Below, piece by piece: positions 1-6,644 of a stretch of DNA of 7,739 nucleotides. The stretch is from an uncultured Prevotella sp. (GTDB lineage Bacteria > Bacteroidota > Bacteroidia > Bacteroidales > Bacteroidaceae): the NCBI GenBank assembly GCA_900547085.1, contig URFI01000109.1, forward strand, positions 1-7,739, given 5' to 3'. The position numbers and the translations under genes are program-made. The stretch's first letter is position 1. Every line of letters begins with the position of its first letter. Below the pieces are notes generated by a model. The model had not been told where the DNA came from. It saw only the letters and a program-made list of their open reading frames with translations, and made no database searches.

Positions 1-891
1 TGCTCAAACTGATTGTCCCATTTCACACCATAAAATGTGTTTGCGCCAAAATTTTTCAAGCTCATACCGGCATGCCACTTCACATCAACCCAACTGTCTT
101 GATAGCTTCCTTGATAAAACGACTTGAGCGTACGGTAATCAGCATTCAGTTTTCCTACCTTGCTGCGTGAATAACCATCGCTTCGGGTGGCCGAAAGAGA
201 AAGCTGGTTGTTCCAGTTATTACGGGCGATATTGCCCCTTAGACCAGTGGAGAGATAGCCATACGAGCCACCTTCCATGCGAGCTGTGAGTGAAGTGCGG
301 GCTGCCGCCTTGGTGACTATGTTGATGGCACCTAACAAAGAAGATGTGCCATAAACCCTACCTGCTGGGCCTTCCAAGACTTCTATGCGTTCGATTTCGC
401 TCAAATCGACAGGAATGTCGAACGCATTGTGCGCGGTTTGCGCATCGCAGATATTGATACCATTCAAGAGAATGGTGACCTGCTCCGAGTTTCCGCCACG
501 GATACCCACATCGGTCAATGCTCCCAAGGGTCCTTTCTGGCGGACATCTACCCCTATTGCTAATTTCAATAGGTCATTCACACTTTGTACCGGAGTCGAT
601 TCAATATCCTTTCGGCTCAGTACAGTTACCATTCTCGATTGCTGACTAACGGTCAGCGGAGCGCGAGAGCCTGTGACGATCACCTCTTCGAGCTTCACTT
701 CCTGGCGTGCAAGGCTGTCTCCTTCCAAGTCGTGGCGCACTTACGCCATCGGCCTTGGCGTAAGTCAATGTGCTTACGCTGAGGACACTAATCAAAACTT
801 CTTTGCCAAGAGCAGCGAAGAGCGAATATCCTTTGCGGTTAAAATGCTTGAACCACAGCGGATTGCGCTTGTTAAACTGTTCTTTTACCAT
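1..891 (-). pseudogene. BtuB-like TonB-dependent outer-membrane receptor, 5' part, frameshifted
   Basis: This is an outer-membrane active transporter of the TonB-dependent family, cut by the window edge. Reading from ATG 889-891, the first frame gives a Bacteroidetes-type N-terminus (NRKGYSLFAALGKEV, then a hydrophobic VLISVLSVSTLTYA signal segment), but it ends at a TAG at 646-648 after 81 residues. The plug domain lies in another frame, open from just after a TAA at 741-743 to base 3. It reads LARQEVKLEEVIVTGSRAPL, then QSVNDLL, DVGIRGG, LLNGINICDAQT, EIERIEVLEGPAGRVYGTSS and INIVTK, all classic plug motifs, followed by the first barrel strands. The frame change falls at about 690-743. It needs one extra or two missing bases, for example loss of one GT in an original AGTGTGCG near 737-741. 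The plug frame has no upstream start that would include a signal peptide. Resemblance to cobalamin receptors (BtuB) is by overall sequence recollection; the substrate is not proven. It could be a true pseudogene, a reversible slippage, or an assembly error. Confidence 0.8.
739..765. repeat. Perfect 10-bp inverted repeat in receptor signal-peptide region
   Basis: The arms ACTTACGCCA (739-748) and TGGCGTAAGT (756-765) are exact reverse complements around a 7-base loop. The repeat lies inside the coding sequence for the end of the signal peptide. On the coding strand it sits directly upstream of the place where the reading frame changes. Such a hairpin could promote slippage or template switching, or be coincidental. 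Confidence 0.75.
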
Positions 892-913
892 GTTTGTAAA
901 TTAAAAATCACGG

Positions 914-921
914 CAAAGTTA
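914..921 (-). promoter_or_regulatory. Candidate -7 promoter element for the BtuB-like receptor
   Basis: On the minus strand this reads TAACTTTG, an exact match to the Bacteroidetes sigma-70 -7 consensus TAnnTTTG. It lies 22 bases upstream of the ATG at 891, which would give a very short leader. I find no good TTTG at the expected -33 distance, because that place is taken up by the right arm of the hairpin at 939-978. The call rests on the -7 box alone. No B12-box or other cobalamin riboswitch core is visible between this gene and the next one upstream. Confidence 0.4.
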
Positions 922-938
922 ATGAAAAAGGGACACAA

Positions 939-978
939 CCCCACTTTTCAAAGGGTACAAAATAAGAGAAAAGTGGGG
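939..978 (-). terminator. Strong hairpin downstream of the HerA-like gene, probable terminator
   Basis: The arms CCCCACTTTTC (939-949) and GAAAAGTGGGG (968-978) are perfect 11-bp complements with an 18-base loop. The hairpin begins about 175 bases past the stop of the HerA-like ATPase and ends just before the likely receptor promoter, so the simplest role is ending the ATPase transcript. On the minus strand a CCCTTTTTC tract follows only after several bases, and on the plus strand CTTTTGTTGTT follows directly, so it is not a textbook terminator in either direction. The remaining 892-1151 spacer (260 bases) shows no credible gene. Confidence 0.45.
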
Positions 979-1151
979 CTTTTGTTGTTGGATTGTTTCA
1001 AGATTATTGAATCATATCTCATAGCGTCTTTCATGCCATTGTGCACATAACGCTTAGAATCCAGATACACTATAACCTGTCCGCTACAAGTCAGAGTTAT
1101 AACAATCACTTTGAAACTTAGTGGCGTTCAAGCTGAAAGACGTACTCCTTC

Positions 1152-2720
1152 CTACTTAACAATATTCCCCAAGATACTGCGAGTGATCTCACGCGTCATG
1201 GTACGAGTAGCAGCCGAAGTGGCATTTTTAACAGCACGCTCAGTGGCTGTCTTGCGAGAACGCGATTTCTTACCCGTCACCTGGTTAGAAACTGCCGTTC
1301 CTAATACCGAGGCAAAAGTGGCTGTGAGGGCGGTGATGACCGATTTCAACACTTTACTAAACAGGCTGTTGCCATTACTTGTTGCGGCTTTCGGTGTTGA
1401 GTTTTCTTCTTCTACAGATGTTTCTTGCTGTGCCTGCTGTTCCATTTTGAGGAGTTGTTCGTAAGCACTTTCACGATCAAAGGGCTGGTTGTATTTACAT
1501 CCCAAGCTCGATTGAACGATAATAGCTTTGCGCTGTTCGTCCGTGATGGCCCCAATTTGACTCAATGGAAACAGCATTTTGGCGCGTTCAACCATCTGTG
1601 GTGCCCCTTTCTCATCCAAAAACGACACCAAAGCCTCGCCTGTTTCAAGGTTTGTAATAGCCTCTTCGGTTTTAAAGGCAGGGTTCGCACGGAACGTTTC
1701 TGCAGCACTTTTCACCGCTTTCTGATCTTTTGGCGTGTAAGCACGAAGCGCATGCTGCACGCGATTGCCCAACTGTCCGAGTATGCTAAGCGGTATATCC
1801 GTAGGACTTTGGGTGATTAAGTAGATGCCCACACCCTTACTTCGGATGAGGCGTATCACCTGTTCAATCTTATCAATCAAGGCTTTTGACGTACCCTCAA
1901 ACAACATGTGCGCCTCATCGAAGAAGAATACCAGCTTAGGCAGTGGCTGATCGCCCACTTCGGGCAACGTTGTGTAGAGTTCGGAGATTAACCAAAGCAA
2001 AAAAGTGGAGTAGAGTTTCGGTTGCATCATCAGTTTATCGGCGGCCAACACATTCATGATACCTTTTCCGCCTTCGGTCTGCAACAGGTCATGAATATCG
2101 AATGATGGTTCGCCAAAGAACAAGTCGGCACCCTGACTTTCCAACTGGAGCAGGGCACGTTGGATGGCTCCGATGGAAGCAGAGGAGATGTTTCCATACC
2201 TCGTGGTGTACTCTTTGGCGTGCTGACCTACGTAGTCGAGCATGGAACGCAAGTCCTTCATGTCGATAATCAGCAATCCACGGTCGTCTGCCACACGGAA
2301 CACGATGTTGAGAATACCTGCCTGCGTGTCGTTGAGTTCAAGGAGACGCGTCAGCAGTTCAGGTCCCATCTCCGAAATGGTGGCACGCATGGGATGCCCT
2401 TGCTCGCCATATACATCGAAAAACCGCACCGGACAAGACTGGAACTGCGGATTGGCGATGCCAAATTCTGCCATTCGTTTCTCAATAAAACCTGTGAGAT
2501 GGCCCGTCTGACTGATACCCGACAAATCGCCTTTCATGTCAGCCATGAAGCAGGGAACGCCCGCCTGACAGAACGATTCTGCCATCACCTGCAGGCTAAC
2601 GGTTTTTCCTGTTCCCGTTGCTCCTGCCACCAATCCGTGTCGATTAGCCATTTTTCCATTCATCACAATAGGGCCTTGTTGCCCATGTGCAATGTATAAT
2701 CCTTGTTCTTGCGTATACAT
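1152..2720 (-). CDS. HerA-like helicase/ATPase, YjgR (DUF853) family
   Basis: This 522-residue protein is a P-loop ATPase of the FtsK/HerA superfamily, in the stand-alone group represented by E. coli YjgR, whose cellular role is not established; it is presumed to be a cytoplasmic nucleic-acid motor. Visible features are an N-terminal GLYIAHGQQGP strand typical of the family, Walker A GATGTGKT at residues 33-40, DMKGD at 61-65, VYGEQGHPMRATISEMGP, Walker B with DEAH at 268-271 (LVFFFDEAHMLF), and LITQSPTDIP with the polar Q at 304. The last 50 or so residues are rich in Ala, Thr, Arg and Lys, a basic tail outside the ATPase core. Length matches the family (about 500), and the start is fixed by the conserved N-terminus. 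The ATG has no strong Shine-Dalgarno. The 151-base gap from the upstream ROC gene holds no gene and no clear terminator, so read-through is possible. No NurA nuclease partner is nearby. Confidence 0.93.
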   Translation of the reverse strand: MYTQEQGLYIAHGQQGPIVMNGKMANRHGLVAGATGTGKTVSLQVMAESFCQAGVPCFMADMKGDLSGISQTGHLTGFIEKRMAEFGIANPQFQSCPVRFFDVYGEQGHPMRATISEMGPELLTRLLELNDTQAGILNIVFRVADDRGLLIIDMKDLRSMLDYVGQHAKEYTTRYGNISSASIGAIQRALLQLESQGADLFFGEPSFDIHDLLQTEGGKGIMNVLAADKLMMQPKLYSTFLLWLISELYTTLPEVGDQPLPKLVFFFDEAHMLFEGTSKALIDKIEQVIRLIRSKGVGIYLITQSPTDIPLSILGQLGNRVQHALRAYTPKDQKAVKSAAETFRANPAFKTEEAITNLETGEALVSFLDEKGAPQMVERAKMLFPLSQIGAITDEQRKAIIVQSSLGCKYNQPFDRESAYEQLLKMEQQAQQETSVEEENSTPKAATSNGNSLFSKVLKSVITALTATFASVLGTAVSNQVTGKKSRSRKTATERAVKNATSAATRTMTREITRSILGNIVK

Positions 2721-2871
2721 GATGTGTTACTGATAAAATTATTTCGGGTAAAGAGTTCACTTTTTATTTGAAAGATAGATAGAAACACTCAAAACACGAG
2801 CGGATCATTAGCATGATTACAAAACCATTATCTCGATGATTCCAATGATGAAGAAGCATCCACCAATCGCA

Positions 2872-4074
2872 TTAATCTCTAACAACCTGATACCTGGCAA
2901 CCATACAAGCACCTACGACGCCTGCTCTCTCTCGCAATATTGAGGTTACAACTTCCGAATCTTCATTAACGATGTTCAGTGAATATTTCTTGATAGCCAT
3001 CTGAACTGGCTGTGTAATGTAATCTCCGGTCTGCGACAAGTCGCCACCGATAATCAACATGTCTGGGTTGAAGATGTTAATCATGCCTGCCAAATTGCGC
3101 CCTAACTGGTCTGCTATCTTCTGCAAAGTTTCGATACACAGCGTGTCCTCCTTCTGAATTGCGTACAGAACGTCTGATAGTGTGAGTTCTTTATGCTCTT
3201 TAAGCACTTTGTCAGAAAGGATGGAACGTTTGCCCTTCAACACGTTTTTCACTGTTTCGCGCAACAGAGCCATACCAGAAACCTCAGTCTCCAGACAGCC
3301 TTTCTTCCCACAACGACACAACACTTCATTATCATAAGCCTTCACGTGACCGAACTCACCCGAGAAGCCTGATTTCCCATAATATATTTTGCCACCTACA
3401 ATAATGCCGATGGCTATGCCCCAACTCGCATTGACAAACAGCACATTCTTGGCACCATTGCAGCAACCAACCAGATATTCGCCAAAAGTCATGGCCCTGG
3501 TGTCATTTTCAATGCACGTTGGAATGCCAATGTGATCTGAAATATACTTGGCTAAAGGCTGATCCAAGAAATCGAATATACTGTGACTAACGCCGGTGAA
3601 CGGATTCACTCTGCCCGACACGTTCATAGAAGCATGCAAGATAGATTCCTTTTGTATGTCAAGAGAGCCAATATATTCATTCACAAGATCGAGCAAGGTG
3701 TCAAGGCATTGCTGTGTGTTTTCTAATTGAAAGGGAATCTTATTCTTCTCAAAGACAATGTTTCCACTGAAATCACAAAGAGCCATTGCTAAAGAGTCGT
3801 AACCGGGGTCGATGCCTAAAAAATAGCCAGAGTCGGTAGACAGACCATAAACCGTAGGTAGCCTACCGTGCGATTGATCGCGTTTTCCTTTTGAAACCAC
3901 AAACCCCTTGCTCATTAGATTTGTGATGATTTTTGTCGTAGTTGGAACGCTGATACCGATATGTTTCGATATTTCCGGTATCGTACAGCCATCATGAAGC
4001 ATCAGATACCTAAGAATTGTTTTATAATTGTCAGGCTTTCGGTGCAAGTATTCTAATTTTAGTATGGTCTTCAT
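2872..4074 (-). CDS. ROC-family transcriptional regulator / sugar kinase-like protein (NagC/XylR type)
   Basis: This 400-residue protein joins an N-terminal winged helix-turn-helix (residues about 17-65; recognition region IPEISKHIGISVPTTTKIIT) to a ROC sugar-kinase fold. The wing is followed by SHGRLPTVYGL, the usual linker motif of ROC repressors. The nucleotide-binding start is FLGIDPGYDSLAMAL (from residue 85). The ROC sugar-binding/catalytic signature END is at 189-191, with the catalytic-type Asp191. The zinc site is intact: GEFGH with His243, then CRCGKKGC with Cys253, Cys255 and Cys260, followed by Glu262. Such proteins normally bind DNA and release it on sensing a sugar or phosphosugar. 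Because the kinase residues are preserved, residual kinase activity cannot be excluded. The ATG at 4072-4074 is preceded by a good promoter at 4148-4179 and a possible operator at 4118-4133. It is the first gene downstream of a SusCD pair, after a 970-base gap, so it may regulate carbohydrate uptake. The ligand is unknown. Confidence 0.93.
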   Translation of the reverse strand: MKTILKLEYLHRKPDNYKTILRYLMLHDGCTIPEISKHIGISVPTTTKIITNLMSKGFVVSKGKRDQSHGRLPTVYGLSTDSGYFLGIDPGYDSLAMALCDFSGNIVFEKNKIPFQLENTQQCLDTLLDLVNEYIGSLDIQKESILHASMNVSGRVNPFTGVSHSIFDFLDQPLAKYISDHIGIPTCIENDTRAMTFGEYLVGCCNGAKNVLFVNASWGIAIGIIVGGKIYYGKSGFSGEFGHVKAYDNEVLCRCGKKGCLETEVSGMALLRETVKNVLKGKRSILSDKVLKEHKELTLSDVLYAIQKEDTLCIETLQKIADQLGRNLAGMINIFNPDMLIIGGDLSQTGDYITQPVQMAIKKYSLNIVNEDSEVVTSILRERAGVVGACMVARYQVVRD

Positions 4075-4117
4075 TTTTGATGTTGATTTAACCTATATAA
4101 ATGACAGCAAAGATGTG

Positions 4118-4133
4118 TTGAGTTTCAAATCAA
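4118..4133. promoter_or_regulatory. Possible autoregulatory operator, imperfect 16-bp palindrome
   Basis: TTGAGTTTCAAATCAA matches its own reverse complement at 12 of 16 positions (pattern TTGAnTTnnAAnTCAA). It lies just downstream of the predicted transcription start of the ROC gene and upstream of its ATG, where a repressor would block transcription. ROC repressors bind AT-rich palindromes of similar size. The site is a guess from symmetry and position; no second copy was found near the SusCD genes in this window. Confidence 0.3.
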
Positions 4134-4147
4134 AGCACTTTATAAGG

Positions 4148-4179
4148 CAAAGATACAAATTAAAATCGAAAACTTGAAA
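4148..4179 (-). promoter_or_regulatory. Bacteroidetes-type promoter of the ROC regulator gene
   Basis: On the minus strand a TATCTTTG box (4148-4155) matches the -7 consensus TAnnTTTG exactly. Twenty bases upstream is TTTC (4176-4179), one mismatch from the -33 consensus TTTG. Spacing is within the usual 19-21 bases. Transcription would begin near 4141, leaving a leader of about 67 bases before the ATG at 4074. A second, weaker CATCTTTG box lies nearer the gene at about 4108-4115. Confidence 0.6.
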
Positions 4180-4867
4180 CATTTTTGTAGTATATTCTGC
4201 TTGAAAGTAAATAGAAAAAAATGCAGACGTGTGCGGCTTGATGTCATGACAGTAATATGACCATTCGTAGAGAAACGATCTACCACGAATATAGCAGGTA
4301 TGTGCGTAGCCTACTGGCAATATCTAGAGGTATTTCAGCGGATGACTTCGCATGAAAAGAGTCTATCATTTATCTTGACAAACACCTCGTTATATTTCGC
4401 TTATTTGCCACTATGTCTCGAAGTTCTCGCAAATTTTGAAAATATGAGCAATCACAATATCTTCCTGTTTCTCAATATGTTCAGCGTTTCACGTCCAATA
4501 TTTAAGCCTTTGTTTCGTGTTTTTGCACGATTAAAGCATGCTTTTAACCGCATAATTGGTATGCTTTAAACGTGTAATTGCATGTTACTTGTGCACGAAT
4601 AGCATATCTTTTAACTTCACAACTCAATGCTATTGGAGCTTCAGGCCTGTTTTCTGAATCCAGAAAGAGATAAATGTACCGCATTTACCTATCGATTTTC
4701 TCTATTTTGCACTTTTGGAAGTGGCGTTTTATTGTCATTTATACGGACAAACGTCCCAACCGGCCAACGCAACAACCTATCTCCCACCCTATATACTTTG
4801 CTCCACATCTATAAGTCCAACCGCGGTGTGGGCAAAGCCAAGAAGATGAAATAACATAATCAGGCAC
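4180..4867. other. Gene-free AT-rich stretch between the susD terminator and the ROC promoter
   Basis: No credible gene is visible in about 690 bases. The open frames here, up to 89 codons, show no recognisable domain, and their leucine/phenylalanine-rich translations fit AT-rich noncoding DNA. The stretch holds small symmetric elements: the inverted-repeat cluster around 4516-4577, the palindrome CAGGCCTG at 4642-4649, TTTCTG/CAGAAA at 4651-4666 and CACTT/AAGTG at 4710-4723. It could hold long-range regulatory sites, an unannotated small RNA, or be a decayed remnant. Confidence 0.5.
4523..4577. repeat. Inverted-repeat cluster with GCATGC-type words
   Basis: CACGATTAAAGCAT (4526-4539) and ATGCTTTAAACGTG (4561-4574) are reverse complements at 13 of 14 positions, with an inner spacer of 21 bases; outward extension with a wobble pair reaches 4523 and 4577. 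Nested inside is the perfect 12-bp palindrome AAAGCATGCTTT (4533-4544), and CGTG/CACG at 4516-4529 forms another small hairpin. Related words (TGCATG, GTGCACGAATAGCAT) follow up to about 4605. No T-run follows on either strand, so a terminator is unlikely. An operator array or structured RNA is possible. Confidence 0.55.
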
Positions 4868-4908
4868 TAAAAGAAAGAAGGCAAACACCCCATGACAGAT
4901 GCTTGCCT
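4868..4908 (-). terminator. Rho-independent terminator of the SusCD operon
   Basis: On the minus strand AGGCAAGCA (from 4908) pairs with TGTTTGCCT through nine base pairs including one G-U, around a 12-base loop, and is followed by TTCTTTCTTTT. It lies about 130 bases past the susD stop codon and is correctly oriented to end the SusC-SusD transcript. Confidence 0.7.
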
Positions 4909-5041
4909 CCGTTGTTGAATGATTGAACATTTTTTAGCGTGCTTGTACCCTTGAGCCAACAAGTTCGTCGATGTAAAGACGACAGGTTCTTTTGATGTAG
5001 GGACGCCTTGGGTGTCGCCCACTACACCTGACACTGAAAAG

Positions 5042-6631
5042 TTATTTGTATCGCCCTGTGTCCCACCAAACGCGAACGTTGGAACCATCTCCTTTGCCTT
5101 CGTTGAGAGACTTTTTGGTGGCGTTTGGGTTCTCGCGTAACTCATCATCAACGTACCTTAGCTTTTTGATGAATTCACCTTTGTCAGCATTAATTGATGG
5201 ATCGAGACTGAGTTTGACAGGTGTCAGTTTAGGATAACCCGTTCTTCTGAATTCTGTCCAAGCTTCGACACCGTTCGGATAGAGAGCCAACCATTTTTGC
5301 GTCATAATCTGTTCAAGATGACCTTCCAAAGACGATTGCGTTTCCCATGCCACGCTGCCGCTATTTTTATAGGTTTCATCGTTCTTTGTAGAGTATAGCG
5401 AAGGATCCACGTTGGCGCGTTCATTATCTAATGAGGCCTGTATACCAGCCAAATACATGTTCTCGGCATTTATGGAGCTACTCCATCCTCTAAGGGCGAG
5501 CTCAGCTTTCAAGAAGCACACTTCAGCATAGTCCATCACTTTTTGCCGCTTGGCAACATTGTAGGGGAACTTGCTGTCTCCTTTCGAATTCCATGTTGGT
5601 GCCGTTTGCAATCCCCACACGTTTGACCTCATATCTTTGGGATATTGCGCAAGTTTGTCTACTGGTACTCCATTGGGAATGCCAGTGTACTCTGGATTTT
5701 CGACCGTTGATTTTTCCGTGTGCCCAAACCATAAAGCTGTTCTCGGATCCATGACAGAGCTGGTTTGTTTGAGCATTCTTTCCATAGTCTTACTCATACA
5801 AAACTCGCCCCAGCCGGATATCTGGTGCAAGGGCCACCCAGTGACACCTTGCCCTGATATGAACACGCTAGCATTGTCGGCATTGCTGTCCAGCATGCCA
5901 CCACCAGCCAAGGCTGCCATTGCCTCTTTCTTGGCCGTTTCGGGGTCTATATAGGCCAATCGCATGGCGTATCTCAATCGGAGGGAGTTACCCAGTTTGA
6001 TCCATTTCTCAAGATCGCCATCGTAGATGAGATCTTGATTTTGCTTAAATGTGATCATGGTTGCGTTGCCCTTATCAGCCTTGAGCTTCTCCACAGCTTC
6101 AGAAAGCTCTTTAAAGATGTCAGTGTAGATGCTTTTCTGTGTATCGTATTCCGCTTTGCTGTTACCCAATGCAGCTTGTGTGTAAGGCATGTCTCCAAAC
6201 AAGTCTGTGAGTTGTGCGGTACACATAGCCGTGAATATTCTCATGGTTTGGAAGATGTTGCCATAGGCTGGGTTTTGGGCGGCAATGGCTTGAGCCGTCT
6301 TAAACTGCTTCAACACTCCCACATAGTATGTGTTCCAAAAACCGTCGGTTACCCATTCACTTTTGTAAGTATAACTGTCGGAAGTGAAATAGGATGCTGA
6401 GTTGGCGAAATACTGTGCATAAAGATTGGTGTGCAGGTTTTCACCTACTTGATATTCCCAAGATCCTATACGCGTACCCCATTCTTGAATATAAGCGGTC
6501 ATATATCCTAAGTCGCCATCGGTCATACCCATGGTGTCGCGGTTCATCGCATCAAACGAATCAGTACAACTTGCGCTTGCGACGCAAAAAACCAATGCGA
6601 GTGCTGTGCTTTTAAAAATATGATGTTTCAT
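5042..6631 (-). CDS. SusD/RagB-family nutrient-binding outer-membrane lipoprotein (SusD-like_2 type)
   Basis: This 529-residue surface lipoprotein is predicted to form the hinged lid on the SusC-type channel encoded just upstream, binding the ligand and handing it to the transporter. The N-terminus is a lipoprotein signal peptide (KHHIFKSTALALVFCVASASC) with the lipidated cysteine at residue 22, followed by TDSFDAMNRDT, typical of this family. The body has the helical, Trp/Tyr-rich pattern of SusD-like proteins (SYTYKSEWVTDGFWNTYYVGVLKQ, FTAMCTAQLTDLFGDMPYTQA, KWIKLGNSLRLRYAMRLA), and the C-terminus carries EAWTEFRRTGYPKL and ends VWWDTGRYK. This matches the SusD-like_2 (starch-binding associating with outer membrane) branch rather than canonical SusD, and length is normal and complete. 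The start lies 13 bases after the SusC stop, so translation is probably coupled. The substrate cannot be read from sequence; related pairs import glycans, but also peptides or other nutrients. Confidence 0.95.
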   Translation of the reverse strand: MKHHIFKSTALALVFCVASASCTDSFDAMNRDTMGMTDGDLGYMTAYIQEWGTRIGSWEYQVGENLHTNLYAQYFANSASYFTSDSYTYKSEWVTDGFWNTYYVGVLKQFKTAQAIAAQNPAYGNIFQTMRIFTAMCTAQLTDLFGDMPYTQAALGNSKAEYDTQKSIYTDIFKELSEAVEKLKADKGNATMITFKQNQDLIYDGDLEKWIKLGNSLRLRYAMRLAYIDPETAKKEAMAALAGGGMLDSNADNASVFISGQGVTGWPLHQISGWGEFCMSKTMERMLKQTSSVMDPRTALWFGHTEKSTVENPEYTGIPNGVPVDKLAQYPKDMRSNVWGLQTAPTWNSKGDSKFPYNVAKRQKVMDYAEVCFLKAELALRGWSSSINAENMYLAGIQASLDNERANVDPSLYSTKNDETYKNSGSVAWETQSSLEGHLEQIMTQKWLALYPNGVEAWTEFRRTGYPKLTPVKLSLDPSINADKGEFIKKLRYVDDELRENPNATKKSLNEGKGDGSNVRVWWDTGRYK

Positions 6632-6644
6632 AGTTACTATACTT

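Noticed and set aside
673..1050. Plus-strand open frame of 125 codons over the receptor start
   Set aside because: It overlaps the receptor N-terminus and the leader hairpin, has no domain features, and its composition matches an antisense shadow.
955..1110. Minus-strand open stretch reading SGQVIVYLDSKRYVHNG and onward, between the ATPase and the receptor
   Set aside because: It has no start codon before a late internal Met, runs into the hairpin, and shows no recognisable family. Too weak to call a gene or remnant.
2160..2699. Plus-strand open frame of 179 codons inside the HerA-like gene
   Set aside because: It is fully antisense to a well-conserved ATPase, and the Cys/His-rich translation is typical of a shadow frame.
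2806..2870. Possible terminator after the ROC gene
   Set aside because: Only 4-5 bp stems are present (for example GATG/CATC), with no T-run, so no terminator is supported.
4300..4569. Plus-strand open frame of 89 codons in the gene-free stretch
   Set aside because: There is no recognisable domain and no ribosome-binding or promoter support, and the end of the frame runs through the inverted-repeat cluster. The Phe/Leu-rich product is expected from AT-rich noncoding DNA.
4867..5151. Minus-strand open frame of 94 codons overlapping the end of susD
   Set aside because: It begins inside the susD coding sequence in another frame and ends in the terminator stem, with no conserved features.
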